Below are positions 23,799 through 32,698 of a DNA stretch of 64,000 nucleotides, piece by piece. The DNA is from Atherinomorus stipes (taxonomy: Eukaryota > Chordata > Actinopteri > Atheriniformes > Atherinidae). Position 1 is the first letter of the stretch; the number at the start of each line of letters is the position of its first letter. Made by a program: the position numbers and the translations under genes. The notes under the pieces were generated by a model. It had not been told where the DNA came from. It made no database searches and worked only from the letters and a program-made list of their open reading frames with translations. The DNA lies in contig JALJCO010003469.1 in the NCBI GenBank assembly GCA_023101725.1, positions 310,001 through 374,000 on the forward strand, read 5' to 3'.

Positions 23799-26008
23799 TG
23801 AGCAACACTTTGAGGCAGTCACTGCAATCAGCTGTTTTCTCTGATGTTCAAAAGGACCTCTACACCTGTTGACAGGTATTTTGTCTGACTGTTCATGGGA
23901 AAGGTGTGTCTGGGAAAGTTTTGCTTGTTTGTTGTTTTTTTTCTTAATTAATATTTCAAATCACAATTTAAAAGCAATATCATATTTTTGTTTATTAGTC
24001 GTAGTTTCTTTTGTTGTTACTTGTTATTTTAATTATTATTGTGAATTTAGCCTTTTCTTTAATCAGAGGGAATGAATAATTTTGAGGAGGACTGTATAAT
24101 ATATATATATATATATATGAACTTAAAGGGACATTGTGTAAGTTCTCCTGTTATGTATTCACCAAAATAGATTATTTGGTTCAAAAGTGTTTTTCCATTA
24201 ATCAGTTATCACTCCTATCAACAAACTAAAGTGCTCCTGTAAGCTCTGAATTTGGGTTCCAATGCAAGATGGTCCAAGACCATTAAGATATTTAATATTT
24301 AGCGGGAAAACACCACAGAGTTGTACCATGCATACCTCATCAAACTGCGAAGCATGGAGGAAAATCTAAAGGAGGCAGCACCATGCCTCTGTGACAAAGA
24401 TGGTGTCTTAAAAGAATTTCTTTATAAGGTTAGTGAAGATCCAGGCAGGAAAAGGTTATTGACTCATTCACTTAGGCTGAATTTTGTACAAGAACTTTTC
24501 TCCTTGTTTTTAACCAAACAGGTCAGAAAAAAAATACATTCACAAACAGAAAAGATAAACGTTTTTTTTTTTTATTATTTTACACTGAGGAGAACCTTTG
24601 TTTCCCTTAGCCCCTACTTTTGGTTGTTCAATAATTCCTCATTAAAAAGACCATTCAAGCAGCAAATTTCTCCTCATGTTTTTGAGAATCGACTGGCGGG
24701 ATGAAAACTGCAGCTGCTACGAGTGTGGACTGAATGACAGGCAACAACTGGAAAATGTCAATACTCTGAGAGTGATACCTCAAAGCAACACGTTGGAAAA
24801 AAAATACTATGAATTAGTTCATTTTTGGAACTGTGAACTCATTTAAAACAATTTGAAATATGAACTATGAACTGAACCAGTCCATTATAAAGTGTGTTTA
24901 AAAACACTGGCAGTGATCTGAAAACCAGTGTAATGTGTTCCCGGACAGTTCCCCACCACACATTAGTCTACTTTACTCATTCAGAGAACTGAATAATTTA
25001 TGCACTTTGGCCTATTCAGCTGGCAATTGAGCGAGCTGGAGAAAATAAAAATCTAAAAATCTTTGTTTGAATTTAAATGGTTTAAGAATGGTTTCATACT
25101 CAGTCCATTATCCATCAATCATAAAATCTTCATCTCCTTTCCTTTGCCTCAGTTTTCTGTTTTTCATTTATTTTTAACAATATGCTGGTGTTTCCTATAT
25201 CATCAAGGCCCTCATTTATCAAACTAATCTTTCCTCACCATGATCAGATAAGAACATTTCATAAATTGATCATGGATCCAATCATAAGATCATTTTTACA
25301 AATAGATATGCGCTCATTTTCCCACTCGTTTGTTAAATGCGGGCCCTTGTATGTCTAATTTTGTCACTGAGCTGGCGTAGATGAGAACCAGGAGCCTCCA
25401 GGATCCAACTCTGGCATATAAAAAATACTAATTAAATCTACCCCATCCCTTTGAAATAAACTAAGAAATAGGCTACAGGATACAACAAAGGGATAGACTA
25501 CAAAGAAATTTTAAAAAGTTTGTCTGAAACTGGCTAAGTTTGTAATACTTGTTTTAAGACCAGTTTGATTACAACTTAGAGCAACTTTATTAAATTTGTT
25601 TATTTCATTTTTTTCTTTAAAGGAAGAAGAAAAATGTCCAGATTAAGAATAATCTATTATTAATTTTGTCCACTGGTAGAAGGACACAGACGTCACAGAG
25701 ACATTTTATGAGGACGTGTGTGGACATCATCGGGTGTAGTGGTCTGGAAGTTACCTCTTGAAGATCCAGTACTCTGTTCCTGAGGGAGTACCGGGTCCAG
25801 GTTCCCAGTGAAGGACATGGTGGAAGTTTACAGAGCTTACAGAAAGTTTCTCAGGTGCAGGAAGGAGCGCAAACACTGATCAACACAGGAAACACGGGAT
25901 GAGGAAAGCGCAGGTAACCAGACACACCTGCGTCTCGAGGAAAATCATATCGGATGTTTACTTACCAGAACTGTTCAGTAAAACTACATATAGAAGGAAA
26001 CACCTCAT
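6664..26008 (-). CDS. ifnar2-like: Type I interferon receptor subunit, IFNAR2-like class II cytokine receptor (CRFB1/CRFB2 group), 7 exons, complete
   Basis: Seven minus-strand exons join with agreeing phases: 26008-25966, 25875-25755, 16698-16541, 15984-15818, 11980-11827, 11554-11427 and 7722-6664. They total 1830 bp, a 609-residue type I membrane protein. Order: signal peptide (about 1-17), two fibronectin-III-like domains (D1 about 18-107, D2 about 108-214), one transmembrane helix (about 218-245) and an acidic tail of about 360 residues. D2 shows the family marks IGPPELSVAGCG, YCVQVH and WHCNF. The tail segment GNVNLFSVMVTSLAEGDED, followed by acidic residues, resembles the distal STAT-binding acidic region of mammalian IFNAR2. 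By family this chain pairs with an IFNAR1-type chain and signals through JAK/STAT. No internal stop or frameshift was seen. The split between CRFB1 and CRFB2 cannot be decided here. Odd points: no cysteine in D1, a duplicated tail block and a minisatellite-encoded C-terminus. Confidence 0.83.
6789..7397 (-). repeat. In-frame tandem duplication (2 x ~300 bp) inside the receptor tail exon
   Basis: Copy 1 is 7397-7086 (312 bp) and copy 2 is 7085-6789 (297 bp). They are nearly identical. The 15-bp length difference is the poly-Glu run (12 versus 7 Glu before MEEKK). The few substitutions include I to V and I to M around NLFSV, and E to A before QSLTDF. Confidence 0.9.
7999..9910. mobile_element. 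TTAA-flanked inverted-repeat element (Kolobok/T2-like) in receptor intron 6
   Basis: TTAA at 7995-7998 and 9911-9914. The ends begin AGGGGAAGTTCAGGATTTT on both sides. TTAAAGGGG fits the TTAAAGGRR motif of T2/Kolobok MITEs. It holds a second element (8217-9121) and no transposase that I can recognise. Confidence 0.8.
8217..9121. mobile_element. TTAA-flanked palindromic MITE nested in 7999-9910
   Basis: Ends AGGAATAGTTCACCCACAG inverted, TTAA on both sides (8213-8216, 9122-9125). Long inverted arms (CCTCATGGTGAGCAAGACT and complement). The same family forms the ends of 26657-29307. Confidence 0.82.
10685..11330 (-). repeat. Repeat block in receptor intron 6, with family B copy at 11050-11310
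   Basis: The right part is the reverse complement of family B (CATGTTAAAAAGGCCAAATT). The left part is GC-richer with many AGCTAAC motifs. No gene was seen between 9915 and 11426. Confidence 0.5.
11427..11554 (-). CDS. ifnar2-like: IFNAR2-like exon 6: transmembrane segment
   Basis: After the acceptor GTTTTCAG, the frame reads GPFVLGIVSALCILVIILMM then AMFCLCYTGFLCKLN and VTRPRALM. This is a roughly 27-residue hydrophobic helix followed by a positive stop-transfer region and a Pro-Arg box-1-like stretch where a JAK would dock. The donor ATG/GTAAGC is in phase 0, joining to the tail exon. Confidence 0.83.
11827..11980 (-). CDS. ifnar2-like: IFNAR2-like exon 5: second half of D2
   Basis: The acceptor is AACTTTCAG and the donor CAGAG/GTGAGC (phase 1). 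It encodes EFKTPHKNLNLSSLEKSV, LYCVQVHTEIRVNKNT and RPSLWHCNFTSPVEPSR. The pair of cysteines in YCVQV and WHCNF forms the conserved membrane-proximal disulfide of class II cytokine receptors. NLS and NFT are glycosylation sequons. Confidence 0.83.
12905..14473. mobile_element. CpG-rich TTAA-flanked DNA element in receptor intron 4
   Basis: TTAA at 12901-12904 and 14474-14477. The termini GCCAGGATCAAACTACACGA and (complement) GCCTGGTCCAAACTACACGA form a 20-bp inverted repeat with two mismatches. The flanks of the element are dense in CG (TCGTGCACGACAGTGAGCGA). Only short frames; no known transposase. Confidence 0.8.
14478..15817. other. Rest of receptor intron 4, no gene seen
   Basis: Non-coding. 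The stretch 14820-15300 has mid-repetitive character (C-rich tracts, GGTAAAAGCC), but no ends or repeat partner could be assigned in this window. Confidence 0.4.
15818..15984 (-). CDS. ifnar2-like: IFNAR2-like exon 4: first half of D2
   Basis: The acceptor GTCACAAG completes a threonine codon. The frame continues IIGPPELSVAGCGTCLQVN, ISLPKADKHSGIDDLQIFYD and VTFRVLWRRENKSKVE. The GPPELS and CG-C-LQVNISLP pattern is characteristic of the second domain of fish CRFB1/CRFB2 chains. NIS and NKS are potential N-glycosylation sites. The donor GAG/GTAACA keeps phase 0. Confidence 0.83.
16541..16698 (-). CDS. ifnar2-like: IFNAR2-like exon 3: second half of D1
   Basis: The acceptor is TTTGTTCAG and the donor ACAGACA/GTATGTC (phase 1). 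The exon reads a basic stretch (EPGKKRNPHKSTKE), then FKLKLNSKRRYTLTVQASHN and QTRSPLSSTSFFPSTD, typical of the F-G strands and the D1-D2 linker. NQT is a potential N-glycosylation site. There is no cysteine here or in exon 2, so D1 lacks the disulfide usual in this family. Confidence 0.82.
16965..17230 (-). repeat. LINE 3'-end-like fragment
   Basis: CTTTATTTATTTAAACAGCAC, read as the complement, resembles the 3' ends of fish L2/CR1-type LINEs. Similar sequence lies at 30455-30660. No coding part remains. Confidence 0.35.
17236..17460. repeat. PIF/Harbinger-like MITE remnant
   Basis: The start GGCTGTGTTTCACGAAGCAG, with internal repeats of TTTCAC and CTCAACCC, resembles fish Harbinger-type MITEs. 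The target duplication was not resolved. Confidence 0.3.
18208..18680 (-). mobile_element. 3' end of a CR1/L2/Rex1-group LINE
   Basis: 18676-18467 reads PLPGLQAIYDNRCRLRAARI, HTRFFAWLPSGRRLRSLQAR and RLKRSFFPQAVRLMN, the conserved C-terminus of fish LINE ORF2. The 3' end is an (ATCT)n tail (GATA repeats at 18211-18229), typical of this group. Confidence 0.7.
18898..19525. mobile_element. Possible TTAA-flanked element, 628 bp
   Basis: TTAA at 18894-18897 and 19526-19529. Both ends start AGG but their similarity is weak (AGGCAGGGTGGATGATG versus AGGAGCTGTATCATGC). Contains a CCACCACCACC tract. Confidence 0.4.
20670..21215. repeat. hAT-like MITE remnant with CCGATA motifs
   Basis: Both ends carry GGCCGATAT- and CCGATATCG-type motifs in opposite orientation. 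Related motifs lie at 17540-17580, 22960-23010, 23640-23710 and 56150-56480. No clear target duplication. Confidence 0.45.
22879..22938. repeat. (AT)n microsatellite
   Basis: About 60 bp of alternating AT. It continues after the hAT element at 23737-23782, followed by (AC)n. Confidence 0.95.
22939..23736 (-). mobile_element. Non-autonomous hAT element with BED zinc-finger remnant, inside an (AT)n tract
   Basis: The termini TAGGGATGCACCGAT and CATCGGTGCATCCCTA are inverted copies and sit directly in AT-repeats. On the minus strand (23450-23313) it reads KMAAVVWQYFTIYFTISEKD then QRYAVCSTCSTN: the VWxYF and CxxC parts of a hAT transposase BED finger. The rest of the transposase is missing, and an internal (AT)n lies at 23553-23580. 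Confidence 0.78.
23799..24094 (+). repeat. Tc1/mariner-type MITE, copy 1
   Basis: It shares GAGCAACACTTT, TTGACAGGTATTTTG, GTTCATGGGAAAG and the end TTTTGAGGAGGACTGTA with the minus-strand copy at 39687-40019. The outer end meets TA. Confidence 0.6.
25755..25875 (-). CDS. ifnar2-like: IFNAR2-like exon 2: first half of D1
   Basis: The acceptor TTGATCAG precedes a frame reading FALLPAPEKLSVSSVNFHH then VLHWEPGPGTPSGTEYWIFK. This matches the A-B strand region of class II cytokine receptor D1, with the hallmark tryptophan and G-P-G-T-P turn. The donor (AAGAG/GTAACT) leaves phase 2. The next intron is about 9 kb and full of repeats. Confidence 0.8.
25966..26008 (-). CDS. ifnar2-like: IFNAR2-like exon 1: start codon and signal peptide
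   Basis: The ATG at 26008 opens MRCFLLYVVLLNSS, a short hydrophobic leader. The exon ends in phase 1 at a strong donor (TCTG/GTAAGT). Only 90 bp of intron separate it from exon 2, whose first bases complete a valine. The start was chosen because no other in-frame ATG gives a leader that splices in phase to D1. Exact leader cleavage is uncertain. Confidence 0.75.
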
Positions 26009-26652
26009 CTTTCCCTCGTCAGAAAGCCGCAGGTTCTGTTTCTGCGTCGATATAACACCAGACTGTCATCTTCTGCAAACACCAACACCATTTTTGTTAT
26101 GGCTCTCAGCCAATCACAACGATGTTATTTAAAATCATTACATAACTTATTTACAATCTCAGTATGATTAAAAAGATTTGCACTGATACATTTGTGAGAA
26201 GGCAGGAGACCATTAAACAAATAGCCAAGACCAAGTTTTAAGTTGGTTCACTACAGGTCAAAGTTGATTTATCTACCATATTTATATTTTATAGATTATG
26301 TGAGATCGTCTGTGAAACAGACAACGCGTTATAATGAAAAGATCTCAGCTGTCATTAACAAAGGTGACATTAAGAAACTTCTTCCTCACAGAAAACAAAC
26401 AGGATAAAAACAAACAACAAGCAGCGTATCAGACTGACCTTCTGTCACACAAACAAAAACGAAACTTAGACTCCCGACGTGGCGTGAATGCTGCTCAGCC
26501 AGCTGCGCGGATCTACACTGAACACTCACTTCCTGTCTCATCTTCACAATAAAACCAAGTATTCTCTAAATACTTCCGTAGGAAACTTACGGAGGCAATC
26601 ATGTCCTGATAGGCTGGGCTGTACTTTGTTCAGTCTCTTCAAACGCAAGACG
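26009..26652 (-). promoter_or_regulatory. Upstream region of the IFNAR2-like gene; 5' UTR and likely promoter
   Basis: About 640 bp between the start codon and the first large mobile element. I see no strong TATA box. On the plus strand AAAACGAAACT (26456-26466) is a weak resemblance to an interferon-stimulated response element (GAAANNGAAA). Transcription start and regulation are not determined. Confidence 0.3.
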
Positions 26653-26656
26653 TTAA

Positions 26657-29307
26657 AGGAATAGTATATGTGCGTTCATTTTCTACTCACCCTCATGCTG
26701 AGCAAGACTGTGGAGCACTTTTTTAATATCTCAAATGCAGCCGGAGATCGGACAGGTTTTTGTTTTCCCCCAACTTTTATACACTGCAAAAACTCAAATC
26801 TCAGCAAGCATATTTTTCTCATTTCCTAGTCAAAATATCTCATCACACTTCAAAACAAGACAAAATAGTTTAAAGTGCTGATGACACGTTTTTTTTGTTC
26901 TACATTTTTTGCCATGTTTTATAGACCAGAACGTTCCTTGTGATCTATGTCACAAAAACAGGCACAGCTCCATAGATGAGTAACTAGAAAGCATTGCTGC
27001 ATTTCAACACATCTGACCAGACTGTGGCGCTGTGAGTTGAAACCGGACGTGACGTCTGTCAGAGAACGTTCTCAGCTCATTTAACATTGAAGTTGGCTTC
27101 GTTACAGTTTTTAAGTCCCTTTTTTAGTTTTACAGACAAACAGTAACAACTCGGCCTTCAAATTTCTTTGCCAGTTAATGTTTAAAAGCTCGTAAGTACA
27201 GCGTTAGTTTATTTAAGTTTCCTACAGATCAAGAATTTTATTTTGAAGAGAACTTACAGGGTAGCAGTGGGAGCCTCTGCATGTCTCTCTGTACTGTCTA
27301 CTGTCTGCAACTTCTGTTTACTGGAGCTGTTGAGACTTTTAATACATGGAAAGGCAGTAATCGCCATTGGAAAAGTCTTTTTTTCAACCATCGTTGCTTA
27401 ATCAGATCAGTCAAACAGCTACTGTATGGACAGACAGCTTCTGCTCAGTTATGAGGACGTCTCCGGTCATCAGATCTCTTCCAGCTGCTTCTAAAGATCC
27501 ATCCTTCCCTCCATCCTCATCTTTATAAATGGGAACTATTTAAAAATTGACTGGAACCATGTAAGTTGTTATCTTCTCATTTTTAAAGGATAATTATTTG
27601 CTGTGAGCTAGCAACTACCACGTTAGCCGCAAGCTAACTCGTTACCCGGTTAGCAGAGAGCTAATGCAGGGAACAACTGCCTCTCCTCTGTCACGCCTGA
27701 CTATGTTGAACTGGTGCAGCTCCTTAATAGTTATGAGTCTGCTTGTGCTGTTCTGGTTCACTCCTTAGTTCCCTCGGTGTGTTCTTGCAGGCTTTTAGCT
27801 GAACTGAGTGGACTTGAGGCTGGGAGACAGACTGTCGGCAGCTGGCTACAGTTCTACTCCGGTTCTAGCTTGTATAGTGTGATTTTCCCAAATTCCTCCA
27901 AGAGTACCTAACTGCAGTTAGGGTGGAAATCGGGGCTCGGGAGCCGATGGGGCTTTTTAGTCCTTTTGTGGCGTCTTGGTTGGAATTTTATTTTTCTAAA
28001 GTTTTTTGGGTCTCTTTAAATGTGTTAAAAAAAATTCCGGGATTTCTCCTTGGGTCTCTGGGGGATTTAGCGTTTCGCTCCAAAAAAAAAAAAAACAAAA
28101 AAAAAAAAAAAAATTTCAACGAAAGAGAACCCCCAACCCATCACACCACTCGGAAAATACAAAAAATAAAAAATACGGGGGGAGGAACCGGCGAGGTGTT
28201 TATAAGACCGCAATGGGAGGTGTTGGGGGGGTTTCTTTTTTTTGCCTTTTTTTGGAGGGATTAATAAGCTTTTTCAAAAAAAAAAATATAAAACCTTTTG
28301 ATTTAAAATTAAGTAGCTGGATTTTATTTGTGTTTTGTTTCACTAGCCGATAAGGACACCGCCATATATCCAATTCATACAGGAAGTCTCCAGCGGAAGT
28401 TAGTTAAACACCACTAAGAGTAACTATCTGCGGCTTGCAAACAGATGCGTTTGGTGTAGTCGGGCGGTTAGGGTTAGGAGAAGGGTCAGGGGTAGGGTTA
28501 AATTTTAGTAAGTTTCATGAAGAACAAACTTCTGATTAGGACTTCCGGCGTGGATTGGATATATGGCGACGTCTCGTGACCGCAGGTGGGTCCCTCTCAA
28601 TTCCTCAGCATCATCACACTCCTCTGAACTGGCTGATGATCCACCACACAAACCAGTTCCAATCTAGCTGTACGGGAGCCATCTTTCATGTTTCCCATCG
28701 CTTTGATTATACATGTAAATCAACAAGCCAACTGCAACTCTTTCTCTTGCTGACGTCACGTCACGGAGGCTAGGTTTTGCTAACGAAAAGCTAGCTGCTC
28801 TAAGCGCACCTCTTAACCGTCTGATATTTCTGCGTGCCGAAGTTGTTCCACACATGACTGCTACGAACTGAGTGAGGGATCATTACAGTGCTGCTTTGCT
28901 GTGCAGTGGCTGCTGTGCTGAGCCTCATTGCACAAATGACAATGGCAGGTGGAAGAAAAACTAGTTTCTACCAGTTGGGTAAAATTTAGACAAGATTCTG
29001 ATATTATAGTTACTTTTTACTGTATTCTAGTAACTGCATATTTACACAAAAGAACTAAAACATTGATATTCTGACATGAAAATCAATTTTAGAACATTAA
29101 AAACTGGAATCGGAAGTATCGATATTTCAGTCTCAATCTGCACATCACTAGTCCCCGGTGAACTCCATTGAATGAAAGCTGGGGGAAAACGAAAACCTGT
29201 CCAATCTCTAGCTGCATTGGAGATATTAAAAAAGTGCTCCAGAGTCTTGCTCAGCATGAGGGTGAGTAGAAAATGAATGCACATCATTCTGTGGGTGTAC
29301 TATTCCT
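26657..29307. mobile_element. TTAA-flanked element upstream of the receptor gene, with its centre replaced
   Basis: TTAA at 26653-26656 and 29308-29311. The arms AGGAATAGTATATG and CTGTGGGTGTACTATTCCT match the family of 8217-9121. Between about 26785 and 29148 the hairpin centre is replaced by other repeats, including a family A copy (27480-28590) and a poor-quality stretch. Confidence 0.75.
27480..28600 (+). repeat. Dispersed repeat family A, second copy
   Basis: Blocks align with 1-1490 in the same order. It lacks the MITE at 710-1358 and so serves as the empty-site reference. 27922-28346 has no counterpart in copy 1. Confidence 0.6.
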
Positions 29308-29311
29308 TTAA

Positions 29312-31240
29312 CCGCTGCGTTTTTTAACTGCCTCTGCGGTGACGCACGGCAGAGTTTTCGCTCCAGGTCCTCAGCCGGATGACCCACTCAGATCTCACAG
29401 TTTTTTCAGTGAGCATCCCCGTTAACCTTCAAAGTGGATTTGCAGACAAACTTAGAAAATGTTCCGACTTGATATACAATGTTGATGTGAGGCCTTCAGA
29501 CCTATTTAAGCTCAGTATCTGCACATTTAAATGATTCCTTCAACAACCTTTTCCTAAAGCATGATTCTGTTTAGCGGTGATATCACATTTTAATGTTGAT
29601 ATCAGCTGATAATAGTGGTAGGCCGATAATATAAGACATCCATATAAATGCCTTTATGCAAGTTTGACAGTGTATGGGAGTATTTTTGTAAAGTTTAAAC
29701 ACGTGAAAGCAAATCCACGAGAAAACTAATTTAATATGCACCACTTGTTCATTTGGAAAGATTTTAAACTTTTTTTCTTCTTGGGGGACGACTTGTTGAA
29801 AAATGTCTTCACAAGTCTTGTCTGCTGGTTGTATCTTTTCATGTTTCTGCGTAATCGCATGCAAGCATCTCTTATTTAACTTCCTTAGAAAATCAGATAG
29901 AAATGATCAGAAGACGTCTCCTATCTCACATATATGTGGTGGACTTTCAATGTGAAGGACAAAATATCAACACAGAGAAGGACTTTTCTCACGTTTGATT
30001 GTGCAGCATTCAAAGGTAAATATGACTTCATTTCTACATGTTGAGATCATTTACAAAGTGAAAACATGGTAAATTTGAGTAATTTCTAAGTGTTTCCCTC
30101 ATAGTTAAAGGCGCTCTGTTCCTTAGAGTTAGCCATTTATTCATAAAGATGACAAAGCAGATAACAAACCTGCCTAAAGACAAACAAGGTGGAAGCTATG
30201 TGATTTGAGCAACGCAGAACTCTACACTTTACAGAGTGATGTAACATTTCTTTTTGATTGGTTTTCCCCCATAGTATGAAAGCTAATACATTAAAGTTTT
30301 GAGCATATTCAATATTTTTTTTTTTTACATTTATGATAAATAGCATTTGTCTGACTGGTGTGGGAGGAACAATCTCCCGAATATTGAAAAAAAAAAAAAA
30401 AAACTAAACTAAACAAAAACAACTTCTTGTTGACTTCAGAAAGAGCTCATCATCAACTCAACTTTATTTTCTAGAGCACTTTAACACAACAAATGTTGGA
30501 ACAAGTGCCGAACACCATCATAAAACCCTTTTAAAACAGCTAAGAATAATCAAATCAATGAGAAAACAATAAGAACATTGAAAAAATAAATAAAAAGACA
30601 AAATGAAAACAGTAAAACAGGAATCTCATGCTGGGTCGCAGGGCCAGGGCATAAAAGTGAGTTCTCTAATCAGGGCTCTTGCAGGTTTCAGCAAGTTAAA
30701 TTTAAGACGTTTTAAAGACCTTTTAAAGATTAATGAAATTTAAGACCAACATAATGCACTCCCAGAAACATTCCCATGATCCCAGAAATTCAGAACCGTT
30801 TATTTTTTATTAATTTAATAATTAAACAAGAAAAAAATCCTCACATTAAAAGAGATTTCATTTCAGTCCTAAAACAGTATCAGTGATATCAAAACAGTTA
30901 CCTTCTTAACCCAAGTAAGCTTCCCAATACATTACTAGCTGGGTTTCCATTACACCTGGAACTGCGCAAAACCTAAATATCGCAATTAAAAACTGCTAAT
31001 GGAAACAATTACATTAAAAAAAAAACACACACTTTGCAGTCATAGCTGCAAACTGGGCCATTTCTTGCCTGTAGTATCAGCTTGATTTGTCGTTATAACC
31101 ACCATGTACCAACACTTACAGCGATCTGAAACTCTTAGAAAGATGGACAGAATCAACTTCAGAATCAACAGGGACCCAACACAAACACAATAACCTCTGT
31201 CCTGCTTCTCTCCACTGATTATTGGCAACACAGCAGTGGA
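29312..31240. other. Intergenic, no gene seen
   Basis: AT-rich DNA with short poly-A/T tracts and a LINE 3'-end-like piece near 30455-30660. Frames are short and carry no recognisable motif. Confidence 0.5.
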
Positions 31241-31249
31241 AGTGGTGAA

Positions 31250-31490
31250 ATTTCAATTTTAATTCACTTTATTTGTCCCCAGGGGGCAATGAATTTCAGC
31301 ACAGCCCGTCCTCGAGGCAAACTGAGGTGCAGCCACATGAGCAGCACACCTGTTTAGGGTAACATCAGGGGGAGGGGGATGAGAGCAAAAAAAAGCACTT
31401 GATCTCGCCCCCTAAAGCGGATGCGATGAAGGTTAAAAAAACAACAACAACACACACCTCTTGAGAAAAGAGGGGGTGTCCCCAGAGTGG
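31250..31490 (-). repeat. LINE-like 3' region, family C
   Basis: Shares TTTATTTGTCCCCAGGGGG, GTGCAGCCACATGAGCAGC and a purine-rich middle with 34018-34270. Orientation is inferred from the end with the ATTTTAATTCACTTTATT tract. Confidence 0.45.
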
Positions 31491-32187
31491 AAAAAATTAA
31501 AAGACTACCTTGTCATCAAAAATGATGGTTATGCAATCGAGTAGCAACTGTGGTGTGAATCATGTGACTAAAAGAGAGAAAAGAAAATCTAGAATGCCTA
31601 AACACACTGTTTTTGGCAGTACAATGTCATAGCTATTGATGTAAGAACTTAGTAACCAAAATCACTTATCAAGAAAAGCATGGAAAATGGCTAGATATCA
31701 GTTCTTAAATTAAACACTTATGAGCTATTTTTGTTATCATCATATCTGTTCAGACAAATGTACTTTAAAGTTATAATGTGTAATTTTTGGCCAATATGGG
31801 AAAAAAACCTTAAACTTCCCAAAAGACAACAACATTATTAAAAAAAAAAAGTTTTAAATTTTTTTTTTGAAAAAAAGTTGGAGAACAATAAGAAAAGGGG
31901 AATTTAAAGTAATAAAGCAATAAATCAGGGGGGTCAAGGTAAAAGAACCAATGAGAGGAGGGCCGCCCCTGGGGGGGTTAAAAGGCTGGGTTTTGGAGAA
32001 GGGAAGCCCCCCGGGGGAAGGAATGGGGGAAGGGCTCGAAATTGACCAAAAAAAACAGCAAAAATAAAATAATATAAAAAAAAAATAAAAAAAAATAGTA
32101 AAAAAAAAATTGGTGTAAAATTAGTAGAAAAAAGAAATGACTTTAAGTTGTACCAGGTATTAAAATGACCAAGAAATACGAGAAAAC

Positions 32188-32357
32188 AAGTGTGACAGTG
32201 TGGGGTCATGTCACCATGCCTCAGACTGATCACACGCTCTGGCTACTTGGCCACAGGGATGTCCCTTTGGCTGAATGGTCAGTGTGCATGACTCTCACCT
32301 GGGTGTCTGGGGATCAAATCCTGCCTGGGCCCTCTGTTGCGTACCCTGCCACACAAT
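32188..32357 (+). repeat. tRNA-derived SINE, copy 1
   Basis: It shares GTGTGACAGTGTGG, GGCTACTTGGCCACA and GGGCCCTCTGTTGCGTACC with 43314-43482. TTTGGCTGAATGGTCAG resembles a pol III A box, and GGGGATCAAATCC a B box. Confidence 0.65.
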
Positions 32358-32698
32358 GATGGCCCCTTAATTTTTTTCCATGACTGTGTGTATACAGATG
32401 CGGGCATGAAACGTTTCCCCTCTCTGCCAATTCCCAGCCACTTACCAGCGACTTGTCTGCTAATTCAGTCGTACAGAGAAACGCCTGTGTGCCCAGGGGA
32501 AACGATTCCAGAACATAAATGAATGCCCGGAATAAGGACGTTTCCACACGCTAAGTTTGGACATTGTGCGTGATGACGTATTTGCAGGACAAATCATGAT
32601 AGTGCAGTAATAGTGCACTGTTACTGCGCTACTTCTGGCAGAAAAAGAGGAACTTTTTCATGCCCACATATATATATTTATTTGCGTGTTCTGAAGAT

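Noticed and set aside
24321..24704. 127-codon open frame in receptor intron 2
   Set aside because: On the strand opposite to the gene, no domain, contains poly-Phe from a T-run; next to a TTAAAGGGACATTG repeat start.
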